Shown here: piece after piece, positions 34,481 to 41,060 of the stretch
How the letters are laid out: each line of letters starts with the position of its first letter
How positions within the stretch are numbered: the stretch's first letter is position 1
Assembly (NCBI GenBank): GCA_009783885.1
Contig: WRCN01000005.1
Span: 39,478 to 103,477, forward strand
Source: Bacteroidales bacterium
GTDB taxonomy: Bacteria; Bacteroidota; Bacteroidia; Bacteroidales; P3
Direction of reading: 5' to 3'
Length of the DNA stretch: 64,000 bases
Translations under genes and position numbers: made by a program
The notes under the pieces: generated by a model
Database searches by the model: none
What the model was told of the DNA's origin: nothing
Seen by the model: the letters and a program-made list of their open reading frames with translations, nothing else

Positions 34481-35044
34481 ATGACTCCCGAAACCAAAGC
34501 GTGCATCGAAAAGCACAAAACACAAATGGAGCATGCCATTCAGCATCTCGAAAAAGAACTTACGAAAGTACGTGCAGGCAAAGCCTCTCCGCAAATGTTG
34601 CAAGGTCTGATGGTGGATTATTACGGCACACCAACGCCGATTGATCAAGTGGCAAGTGTTAATACGCCTGACCCGAAAACGATCAACATTCAACCTTGGG
34701 AAAAAACCATGTTGAAAGACATCGAAAAAGCCATTCTTGCCGCCAATCTAGGATTTACGCCACAAAATACGGGCGAAATCATTCGTATCAACGTTCCGCC
34801 GTTGACCGAAGAACGTCGTAAAGAATTGGTAAAAAAAGCCAAAGAAGAATCGGAAAAAGCCAAAATTTCTATTCGCAACATTCGTCGCGACGGTAACGAA
34901 GATGCCAAAAAACTCGAAAAAGGCGGCCTTTCCGAAGATGAAGCCAAACATTTGGAAAAAGATATGCAGGACTTGACCAACAAATTCATTGAAAAAGTTG
35001 ACCAAGTTTTGGCAGCGAAAGAGAAGGACATTTTGACGATTTAA
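34481..35044 (+). CDS. frr: Ribosome recycling factor
   Basis: 187 aa. With EF-G it splits post-termination ribosomes. Family signatures: LTKVRAGKASPQML near the N-terminus, VDYYGTPTPIDQVASVNTPD, and the C-terminal coiled coil ending MQDLTNKFIEKVDQVLAAKEKDI. The ATG at 34481 is downstream of the promoter; a longer open frame from 34307 runs through promoter and repeat. The usual upstream partner pyrH lies 5.3 kb away instead. Confidence 0.96.
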   Translation: MTPETKACIEKHKTQMEHAIQHLEKELTKVRAGKASPQMLQGLMVDYYGTPTPIDQVASVNTPDPKTINIQPWEKTMLKDIEKAILAANLGFTPQNTGEIIRINVPPLTEERRKELVKKAKEESEKAKISIRNIRRDGNEDAKKLEKGGLSEDEAKHLEKDMQDLTNKFIEKVDQVLAAKEKDILTI

Positions 35045-35056
35045 AACTCGTCGGCC

Positions 35057-35548
35057 ATGTTTCAACTGTCTTTTTCCGGATTATCTCTCGGACATCATAC
35101 GTTTGAATTCCACGTAGATGATATGTTTTTTAAAACATTCGATTACAATGAAATTTCGAATTGTAATATTAAAATCGACATTGATTTAGAAAAAACCGAA
35201 CGTTTTCTCAAACTTGATTTTCAGTTCAATGGTACGTATTTTGTACCTTGCGACAGATGTCTTGAATTTTTGCAAATTCCTGTAAATCACAATGATACAT
35301 TGATTGTAAATTTCGGAAACGAAAATGATTTTGATAGCGAAGTTTGGACTATTTCTTCAAAAGAACACGAACTGATTTTAGATAATTTCATTTATGAAAC
35401 CTTAGTGCTTTTACGCCCTTTCAGTACGATGCACGACATCGAAAATTGCAATCCAGATATGCTTGCAAAACTACAACCGCCGACACAATCCGAATCTGAT
35501 GATACCGACCCTCGTTGGGATGCGTTGAAAGCGTTGAAAAACAAATAA
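35057..35548 (+). CDS. DUF177 (YceD-like) protein
   Basis: 163 aa. The YceD/DUF177 core is visible in FVPCDRCLEFLQIPV (CxxC), then a long acidic stretch and NPDMLAKLQ with the closing DPRWDALKALK. The family is linked to 23S rRNA accumulation in bacteria and plants. It commonly precedes rpmF but here follows frr by 12 nt and appears co-transcribed with it, keeping a ribosome-related context. Confidence 0.88.
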   Translation: MFQLSFSGLSLGHHTFEFHVDDMFFKTFDYNEISNCNIKIDIDLEKTERFLKLDFQFNGTYFVPCDRCLEFLQIPVNHNDTLIVNFGNENDFDSEVWTISSKEHELILDNFIYETLVLLRPFSTMHDIENCNPDMLAKLQPPTQSESDDTDPRWDALKALKNK

Positions 35549-35552
35549 TGTC

Positions 35553-35630
35553 GTCATGTCGAGCGAAACGAAATGTAGTCGAGACATCTCCCTGCTTCAA
35601 GAGGATTCCTCGACTACGCTCGGAATGACG
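35553..35630. repeat. Palindromic repeat in a convergent spacer
   Basis: GTCATGTCGAGCGAAACGAA... and CCTCGACTACGCTCGGAATGAC are inverted ends around a TCCCTGCTTCAAGAGGA centre. The same type sits at 39414-39478. It fills the gap between DUF177 and the RNase G gene. Confidence 0.8.
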
Positions 35631-35635
35631 GCCTA

Positions 35636-37192
35636 CTAATTCATCTTTATCTCTTCCCCATCACTATTCAAAAACCGATATTGCAAATAATGCATCTCCG
35701 TTGACGAAAGGATTTTGGTGCGTTGCTTGTATTTCCAACGCCATTTTCTGGAATAATTCCAAAAACCTTTCTTCAAAAACGCATAAACAAACGGATTCAC
35801 TTCGAGAGAGAGTTTCTTCTGATTTTGTTCGCGAATCAAATAATTCAAATGTTGTTCGATATCGTCTATTAACAACAGGTTCGATTTCACTTGTCCCGTG
35901 CCATTGCAAACCGGACATTTTTCGAGCACTTTAATATTGGTTTGCGGTCGCACGCGCTGGCGTGTGATTTGCACCAAACCAAATTTGCTCGGAGGCAGAA
36001 TATTGTGTTTGGCAGAATCGTGTTTCATCAATTCCGCAATTTTTTGATAAAGAATTTTACGATTTTTTGGATCGCGCAAATCTATAAAATCAACCACAAT
36101 AATCCCGCCAAGATCGCGCAAACGAAGTTGTCTAACTACTTCTTGGGCTGCTTCCAAATTCACATTCAGAGCGTTTTGTTCTTGCGAAATTTCGGCATTC
36201 ATTTTGTGTCCGCTGTTCACGTCGATCACATGCATAGCTTCGGTATGTTCGATCACCAAATATGCGCCGGTACGTTTGATTGGAATTACGCGTCCGAAGC
36301 CGGATTTGATTTGCTTCGTTATGCCATACACATCAAAAATCGGATCACCGCCTTTGTGATATTTCAAAATATCAACCTTATCTTTCGCAATTGATGCCAA
36401 ATAGACTTTTATCTCGCGATACAAATCTTCATCATTAACTACAATGCTATTGAAATCCTTATTGAGCAAGTCACGCAAAATCGTCATCGTTTTAGCTTGT
36501 TCACTCAATACTAATTTTGGCGGTTTGGTGTGTAGCAATTGCGGTGCGATGCTTTCCCATTTGGAGATCAAATGTCTCAAATCACTATCCAAATCAGCCA
36601 CAGATTTTCCTTCGGCAACTGTTCGAATAATCACACCGAAATTTTTCGGCAAAATGCTTTGAATGGTGTATCTTAGCCTATTTCGTTCTGCGCTCGACTT
36701 AATTTTTGATGAAACCGAAATTTTGTTGGAAAACGGTATTAAAACTAAATAACGTCCGGCAAACGAAAGTTCGCTACACACCCTTGGTCCTTTAGTTGAA
36801 ATGGATTCTTTGGAAATTTGCACCAGCAAATTTTCGTTTGCCTTCAAAAATGAAGCCATGCGTTCGCTTTTGTCCAAATCTTCGGGTAGTTCCCATTTGG
36901 AGATATTGTTTACGTCCTGTTTTCCGACAACAGCATGGTTCGTAAATTTTTGAACCGTTTTGATTTGTGGTCCCAAATCCAAATAATGCAGAAACGCATC
37001 TTTTTCGGAGCCAACATCCACAAAAGCAGCATTCAGGCCCGGCATCACCTTACGGATGCGGCCTAAATACACATCGCCGACAGCATATTGGCTATCGTGC
37101 TTTTCGCGATGAAGTTCGACAAGCAACTTATCTTCTAACAAGGCAATAACAACCTCGTTAGACGACGAATTGATAATTAGTTCTTTGTTCAA
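35636..37192 (-). CDS. rng: Ribonuclease G/E
   Basis: 518 aa endoribonuclease for rRNA and mRNA processing. An S1 domain (YAVGDVYLGRIRKVMPGLNAAFVDVG) is near the N-terminus. The catalytic Asp regions are HVIDVNSGHKM and GGIIVVDFIDLRD, and the zinc-link motif is CPVCNGTGQVKS. No ATG fits: homologues begin with a phrase like NKELIINSS, which follows a TTG at 37192. The open frame upstream to 37291 is mostly repeat sequence and unlike RNase G. The TTG start is therefore inferred. It follows the COX24-like gene and HU on the same strand. Confidence 0.9.
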   Translation of the reverse strand: MNKELIINSSSNEVVIALLEDKLLVELHREKHDSQYAVGDVYLGRIRKVMPGLNAAFVDVGSEKDAFLHYLDLGPQIKTVQKFTNHAVVGKQDVNNISKWELPEDLDKSERMASFLKANENLLVQISKESISTKGPRVCSELSFAGRYLVLIPFSNKISVSSKIKSSAERNRLRYTIQSILPKNFGVIIRTVAEGKSVADLDSDLRHLISKWESIAPQLLHTKPPKLVLSEQAKTMTILRDLLNKDFNSIVVNDEDLYREIKVYLASIAKDKVDILKYHKGGDPIFDVYGITKQIKSGFGRVIPIKRTGAYLVIEHTEAMHVIDVNSGHKMNAEISQEQNALNVNLEAAQEVVRQLRLRDLGGIIVVDFIDLRDPKNRKILYQKIAELMKHDSAKHNILPPSKFGLVQITRQRVRPQTNIKVLEKCPVCNGTGQVKSNLLLIDDIEQHLNYLIREQNQKKLSLEVNPFVYAFLKKGFWNYSRKWRWKYKQRTKILSSTEMHYLQYRFLNSDGEEIKMN

Positions 37193-37249
37193 TGTTATAA
37201 ATGTTTTACATTCGTTGTAAAACACACCTCGAGAAACATTGATTTCACT

Positions 37250-37324
37250 GTAGGGGCGGGGTTCACCCGTCCTCGTTGGCATTTGCCACAATCACCTGCA
37301 AGGGCGGACGAACCCCGCCCTTAC
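37250..37324. repeat. GC-rich inverted repeat pair upstream of rng
   Basis: GTAGGGGCGGGGTTCACCCGTCC (37250-37272) and GGGCGGACGAACCCCGCCCTTAC (37302-37324) are inverted copies around 29 nt. They lie in the 138-nt gap between the COX24-like gene and rng, in the rng leader. Confidence 0.85.
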
Positions 37325-37330
37325 GACGAT

Positions 37331-37420
37331 TTATTTCTTTTTATGACGATTTTTACGCAAACGTTTTTTACGTTTGTGCGTAGCCATTTTATGACGCTTA
37401 CGTTTTTTTCCGCTGGGCAT
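37331..37420 (-). CDS. AURKAIP1/COX24-like 29-residue basic protein
   Basis: ATG at 37420, stop at 37331; 29 aa starting MPSGKKRKRHKMATHKRKKR and ending NRHKKK. It is extremely basic and matches the tiny AURKAIP1/COX24-domain proteins of Bacteroidetes, related to mitochondrial small-subunit protein mS38. A role in the 30S ribosomal subunit is inferred from that relation. It lies 3 nt after HU in the same transcript. Its length and composition are typical for the group. Confidence 0.85.
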   Translation of the reverse strand: MPSGKKRKRHKMATHKRKKRLRKNRHKKK

Positions 37421-37423
37421 AAT

Positions 37424-37711
37424 TTACGCTTTTACTTTGTTTTTTACTTCAGTTGAAAATGGTTTTGCAGGTTTGAATGCAGGAATGTAGTGAGCAGGAA
37501 TTTTAATCGACGTGTTTTTTGTGATATTACGTCCGATCTTTTCTGCACGGCGTTTTAAAATGAAACTACCGAATCCGCGAAGGTAAACGTTTTCACCTTT
37601 ACACATGGTGTCTTTCATAACTTCCATGAATGTTTCAACGATGTTCAATACCGTTACTTTTTCCACTCCAGTACGGTTTGCAATTTCTGATACAAGTTTT
37701 GCTTTTGTCAT
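37424..37711 (-). CDS. HU/IHF family DNA-binding protein
   Basis: 95 aa. The HU fold is clear: MTKAKLVSEIANRTGVEKVT, VEKFM-like VETFMEVMKD, GENVYLRGFGSFILKRRAEK, and the arm region NITKNTSIKIPAHYIPAFKPAK. It binds and bends DNA in the nucleoid as a dimer. First gene of a unit with the COX24-like gene and rng. Whether it is HU or IHF-like cannot be told from the sequence alone. Confidence 0.95.
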   Translation of the reverse strand: MTKAKLVSEIANRTGVEKVTVLNIVETFMEVMKDTMCKGENVYLRGFGSFILKRRAEKIGRNITKNTSIKIPAHYIPAFKPAKPFSTEVKNKVKA

Positions 37712-37758
37712 TGTGTTTTATTTTTAATGTTTTACAATTAGTTTTAAATTTGGGATTG

Positions 37759-37766
37759 CAAAGATA
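37759..37766 (-). promoter_or_regulatory. -7 promoter box of the HU operon
   Basis: TATCTTTG on the minus strand, 47 nt before the HU ATG, almost back to back with the mutY box. Confidence 0.75.
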
Positions 37767-37778
37767 CGCTTTTTTTTT

Positions 37779-37786
37779 TAACTTTG
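37779..37786 (+). promoter_or_regulatory. -7 promoter box of mutY
   Basis: TAACTTTG, 42 nt before the mutY ATG. Only 12 nt separate it from the divergent HU box, so the two promoters must share their upstream DNA. Confidence 0.6.
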
Positions 37787-37828
37787 CAAAATATTTGTAA
37801 AAAAAATCTTGCTAAAGACTTCTATTTC

Positions 37829-38890
37829 ATGAAAAAATTACTTTTTGACTGGTTTTCACAAAAAAAACGCGATTTGCCGTGGCGACATACTAAAGATCCA
37901 TATTTGATTTGGCTTTCAGAGGTTATTTTGCAACAAACACAGGTGGTTCAGGGGCTTTCGTATTACCTGAATTTTTGTTCGAAATACCCGACAATCGAAG
38001 ATTTGGCAAATGCATCGGAAGATGAGGTTTTGAAACTTTGGCAAGGCTTAGGGTATTATTCTCGCGCTCGAAATTTACACAAAACGGCGAAAATTGTTGC
38101 AGAAAACTACAACGGCGTTTTCCCGAACACGTATGATGAAATTCGCACTTTGCCGGGTATTGGGGATTATACGACAGCAGCGATTGTGTCGTTTGCGTTT
38201 GATTTGTGTTATCCCGTTTTGGACGGGAATGTTTCGCGTGTCATCTCGCGGATGTTTGGTGTGATTACACCTGTTGACACACCTGCCGGAAAGGCTGAGT
38301 TGATGCGGATTTTAAATAAGCAGATTGATAAAAAAAATCCGGCAGAGTTTAATCAGGCTATTATGGAATTTGGCGCCATTCAATGCAAACCGCGCGGTCC
38401 GTTGTGCGAAACGTGTCCATTTCAAGCCGAGTGTTATGCGTTTCGGCATAAAGTTGTAGATATTTTGCCGATGAAAAAGAATAAAACGGCTGTAAAACCG
38501 CGCCGTTTAGATTATTTGGTTTGTATCGAAAATAATCATATTTGGATAAAAAAACGTACCAATCGTGATATTTGGCAGGGATTGTATGATTTTCCGGAAA
38601 TTGATTGTAGGGGCGCGGTCGGCGCGCCCTTGCCGACAAAAAAGGGCGGGCAAACCCCGCCCCTACAGTTATTGGATACCTGCGAGCATCAATTATCCCA
38701 CCAAAAATTGACCATTTCATTTTGGGAAACAGAAAAATTGCCTGAAAATTTAAAATCATCGGCTCAAAAAGTTCCGATTTCGCAATTTTTTGAATTTGCA
38801 ACGCCCAAACCTATTCACAATTTTGCTATTAAAAACCAACTTATTGCAAATTCTGTTGAAAAAAAGAGCCTAAATGTTAAAAAACTTTAA
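37829..38890 (+). CDS. mutY: A/G-specific adenine glycosylase
   Basis: 353 aa DNA repair enzyme removing adenine opposite 8-oxoguanine. Catalytic E31 is in SEVILQQTQV and D132 in VLDGNVSRV; the helix-hairpin-helix is LPGIGDYTTAA. The [4Fe-4S] cysteines are C186, C193, C196 and C202. The C-terminal NUDIX-like domain that reads 8-oxoG starts near 225. Within it, residues 260-279 (CRGAVGAPLPTKKGGQ...) come from an exactly 60-nt GC-rich inverted repeat. ATG 37829 is preferred over 37784, which lies before the transcription start. Confidence 0.95.
   Translation: MKKLLFDWFSQKKRDLPWRHTKDPYLIWLSEVILQQTQVVQGLSYYLNFCSKYPTIEDLANASEDEVLKLWQGLGYYSRARNLHKTAKIVAENYNGVFPNTYDEIRTLPGIGDYTTAAIVSFAFDLCYPVLDGNVSRVISRMFGVITPVDTPAGKAELMRILNKQIDKKNPAEFNQAIMEFGAIQCKPRGPLCETCPFQAECYAFRHKVVDILPMKKNKTAVKPRRLDYLVCIENNHIWIKKRTNRDIWQGLYDFPEIDCRGAVGAPLPTKKGGQTPPLQLLDTCEHQLSHQKLTISFWETEKLPENLKSSAQKVPISQFFEFATPKPIHNFAIKNQLIANSVEKKSLNVKKL
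38607..38666. repeat. 60-nt GC-rich inverted repeat inside mutY
   Basis: GTAGGGGCGCGGTCGGCGCG opens it and CAAACCCCGCCCCTAC closes it. It is 20 codons long, so the frame continues. It has the same family ends as 61465-61529 in the DPP/cysteine synthase spacer. Confidence 0.85.
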
Positions 38891-38972
38891 CAAAAAAAAT
38901 ATACGAAAATCGACTTTTGAGCGTTATATATAGTGAACGCCAAATTCATTTACAAATTTAAAAATTAAAATC

Positions 38973-39404
38973 ATGGCAGGAATTAACAAAGTCATTTTGA
39001 TTGGAAACTTAGGCAAAGATCCTGAAGTTTTCACATTTGAAAACGGTAACAAAAAAGTTTCGTTTTCGTTAGCGACCACAGAGTCGTTCAAAAACAAAGA
39101 AGGTGCGCGCGTAGATCGCACAGAGTGGCATAATATTGTTCTTTATCGCGGTTTGGGGGATATTGCGGCACAGTATTTGAAAAAAGGTCAGACCATTTAT
39201 TTGGAGGGTAGTATTCGTACGCGTTCTTACGACAACAGCGAGGGTCGTAAAGTGTATGTTACTGAAATCGAAGGCAGCACGATGACCATGTTGGGTGGTA
39301 AAAGACCTGAAGGCGATGCTCCGCAAGTAGCGGCTTCTCTACCTTCCGAGGCGGCAGATTTGCAACCGGCGTTTGATCCTCCGGCGGATGATCTTCCTTT
39401 TTAA
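38973..39404 (+). CDS. ssb: Single-stranded DNA-binding protein
   Basis: 143 aa. The OB fold begins MAGINKVILIGNLGKDPEV and includes VSFSLATTESFKNK and TEWHNIVLY. A short linker ends in the acidic tail PADDLPF, which recruits replication and repair proteins. No clear TAnnTTTG box was found in the 82 nt after mutY, so its promoter is uncertain or it is read from mutY. Confidence 0.96.
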   Translation: MAGINKVILIGNLGKDPEVFTFENGNKKVSFSLATTESFKNKEGARVDRTEWHNIVLYRGLGDIAAQYLKKGQTIYLEGSIRTRSYDNSEGRKVYVTEIEGSTMTMLGGKRPEGDAPQVAASLPSEAADLQPAFDPPADDLPF

Positions 39405-39413
39405 AACTGCGTA

Positions 39414-39478
39414 GTCATGTCGAGCGTAGTCGAGACATCCCATAGCAAAAGGATCCCTCGACTGCGCTCGGGATGACG
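39414..39478. repeat. Palindromic repeat between ssb and yraN
   Basis: GTCATGTCGAGCGTAGTCGA and CCTCGACTGCGCTCGGGATGAC form inverted ends around CATCCCATAGCAAAAGG. Same type as 35553-35630. Confidence 0.8.
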
Positions 39479-39486
39479 AGACTACT

Positions 39487-39876
39487 ATGTCGCATAATCA
39501 AGACATCGGAAAACAAGGCGAGGCGCTCGCCAAAAACTACTTGCTGGCAAACGGCTACACGTTGGTGGAAGAAAATTGGCGTTGGCACCATCACGAAGTC
39601 GATTTGATTGTTTGCAACGACATCTATATGGTCTTTGTGGAGGTCAAAACTCGCACATATGTTATTTTCGGCGAGCCCGAAGTCTTTGTTACCTATGAAA
39701 AGCAGCAGAAAATCATTCGTGCTGCGAATGCTTACATGCTTAAATCGAAATCGCCGAAAGATGCGCGATTTGATATCGTTTCTGTAGTTATTCGCAACGG
39801 CGAAACAGATGTGAAACATTTGCCGAATGCGTATTCAGCGCATGCCACAAAATCTGGCTTTCGTAGAAAAAAATAA
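39487..39876 (+). CDS. YraN family (UPF0102) endonuclease-like protein
   Basis: 129 aa. The nuclease-like fold is marked by GKQGEALAKNYLLANGY, EVDLIVCNDIYMVFVEVKTRT (the D...ExK catalytic pattern of restriction-like nucleases) and a basic C-terminus. The biological role of the family is not established, though a Holliday-junction or recombination function has been proposed. Its TAA stop abuts the AATTACG repeat that begins the four-helix-bundle element. Confidence 0.92.
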   Translation: MSHNQDIGKQGEALAKNYLLANGYTLVEENWRWHHHEVDLIVCNDIYMVFVEVKTRTYVIFGEPEVFVTYEKQQKIIRAANAYMLKSKSPKDARFDIVSVVIRNGETDVKHLPNAYSAHATKSGFRRKK

Positions 39877-39904
39877 TTACGAATTAGCAATTACGAATTA
39901 CGAA
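39875..39904. repeat. Left inverted repeat of the four-helix-bundle element
   Basis: AATTACGAATTAGCAATTAC followed by GAATTACGAA. The last 28 bases match the complement of 40257-40284 at 25 of 28 positions. Confidence 0.85.
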
Positions 39905-39907
39905 GGT

Positions 39908-40261
39908 ATGAAAGAGAAAAATATCGTATTAGAAAAGAGTTTTGCATTTGCTATTCGTATTGTGAATGCTTACAAATATTTGAAGAAAGAAAAAAATGAA
40001 TGGGTAATTTCTAAACAATTGCTGAAAAGTGGAACATCTGTAGGAGCAAATATAGAGGAGGCTATTGGAGCACAGTCTAAAGCCGATTTTTTATCAAAAC
40101 TATCTATTGCTTACAAAGAAGCTCGCGAAACAAACTACTGGATCCGTTTACTTATTGCAACAAACTACCTTTCGGTAAAATTGGGAAATAGTCTGCAAAA
40201 AGATAGTGAAGAAATTTGTAAAATAATCGGTTCTATTCAAACATCATTAAAAAAAACGTAA
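39908..40261 (+). CDS. Four helix bundle protein (23S rRNA IVP/S23-like)
   Basis: 117 aa. The four-helix pattern is clear: FAIRIVNAYKYLKKEKNEW, LLKSGTSVGANIEEAIGAQS, KADFLSKLSIAYKEARETNYWIRLL and a final helix. It matches the 23S rRNA-intervening-sequence protein family, whose members are encoded inside rRNA insertions or as loose genes; the function is poorly known, with possible nucleic-acid binding. It lies between inverted AATTACG repeats, separate from rRNA. The open frame continues upstream through the left repeat (as NNYELAITNYEG), so a start before 39908 cannot be excluded. It interrupts the space between yraN and pyrH. Confidence 0.85.
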   Translation: MKEKNIVLEKSFAFAIRIVNAYKYLKKEKNEWVISKQLLKSGTSVGANIEEAIGAQSKADFLSKLSIAYKEARETNYWIRLLIATNYLSVKLGNSLQKDSEEICKIIGSIQTSLKKT

Positions 40262-40284
40262 TTTGTAATTCGTAATTCGTAATT
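40257..40284. repeat. Right inverted repeat of the four-helix-bundle element
   Basis: CGTAATTTGTAATTCGTAAT followed by TCGTAATT. It overlaps the stop codon of the gene and ends 6 nt before the pyrH -7 box. Confidence 0.85.
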
Positions 40285-40290
40285 TTTTCG

Positions 40291-40298
40291 TATTTTTG
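40291..40298 (+). promoter_or_regulatory. -7 promoter box of pyrH
   Basis: TATTTTTG, 14 nt before the pyrH ATG. The upstream part of this promoter is the right inverted repeat. Confidence 0.6.
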
Positions 40299-40312
40299 CA
40301 AAAAAAATCGCA

Positions 40313-41017
40313 ATGAAATACAAAAAAATCCTCCTAAAACTCAGCGGCGAATCGCTGATGGGTGAACAAGAATACGGGCTTGACCCAAAAATGCTGACAC
40401 AATATGCAGCTGAAATTAAAGCTATTCACAACATCGGTTGTCAGGTGGGGATTGTGATTGGCGGCGGAAATATTTTTCGCGGATTGCAAGGTGCAGCAAA
40501 AGGTATGGATCGTGTGCAAGGTGATTATATGGGCATGATGGCCACACTCATCAACAGTATGGCGCTTCAAGCCGAATTGGAAAAACAAGGTGTATCGACA
40601 CAGTTGTTGTCGGGTATTTCTGTTGATCCGATTGCAAAAAAAATGTGTCGCGCTCGTGCAAAAAAATATTTACAAAACGGAAATGTTGTGATCATTGCAG
40701 GAGGAACAGGCAATCCGTTTTTCACTACGGACACGGGGGCTGCACTGCGTGCAGTGGAAATTGAGGCTGATATTTTGCTCAAAGGCACACGCGTAGATGG
40801 CGTTTATACTGCCGATCCGGAAAAAGATAAAAATGCTACAAAATTTGTTACGCTAACGTTCGATGAAGCCTATGAAAAAGGGCTTTCCGTAATGGATTTG
40901 ACAGCATTCACGCTTTGTAAAGAAAACAATTTGCCGATCTATGTGTTCGATATGAATACGGTTGGAAATTTGCTGAAAGTTGTAAATGGCAAGGATATTG
41001 GGACGATTGTTCGATAA
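40313..41017 (+). CDS. pyrH: Uridylate kinase
   Basis: 234 aa hexameric UMP kinase of pyrimidine synthesis. The amino-acid-kinase fold shows KYKKILLKLSGESLMG, the GGGNIFRG loop, IIAGGTGNPFFTTDTGAALRA and DGVYTADPEKDKNA. Length is normal (about 235 aa). It is alone, rather than in the frequent tsf-pyrH-frr order; frr is at 34.5 kb. Confidence 0.96.
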   Translation: MKYKKILLKLSGESLMGEQEYGLDPKMLTQYAAEIKAIHNIGCQVGIVIGGGNIFRGLQGAAKGMDRVQGDYMGMMATLINSMALQAELEKQGVSTQLLSGISVDPIAKKMCRARAKKYLQNGNVVIIAGGTGNPFFTTDTGAALRAVEIEADILLKGTRVDGVYTADPEKDKNATKFVTLTFDEAYEKGLSVMDLTAFTLCKENNLPIYVFDMNTVGNLLKVVNGKDIGTIVR

Positions 41018-41027
41018 AATTATGTTT

Positions 41028-41054
41028 GTAGGGATGTATTGCATACGTCCCTAC
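41028..41054. terminator. Palindrome acting as a possible bidirectional terminator, pyrH/dnaE
   Basis: GTAGGGATGTATTG/CATACGTCCCTAC is a 27-nt palindrome in the 43-nt convergent gap and is followed by ATTTTTTT. It belongs to the GTAGGG repeat family and is placed as a terminator would be. Confidence 0.65.
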
Positions 41055-41060
41055 ATTTTT

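Noticed and set aside
37193..37291. An RNase G N-terminal extension starting at 37291.
   Set aside because: It is encoded by repeat DNA and has no counterpart in RNase G; the TTG at 37192 matches the usual N-terminus.
38891..38972. A possible small RNA or promoter region between mutY and ssb.
   Set aside because: AT-rich without a TAnnTTTG box, hairpin or conserved motif; nothing can be supported.
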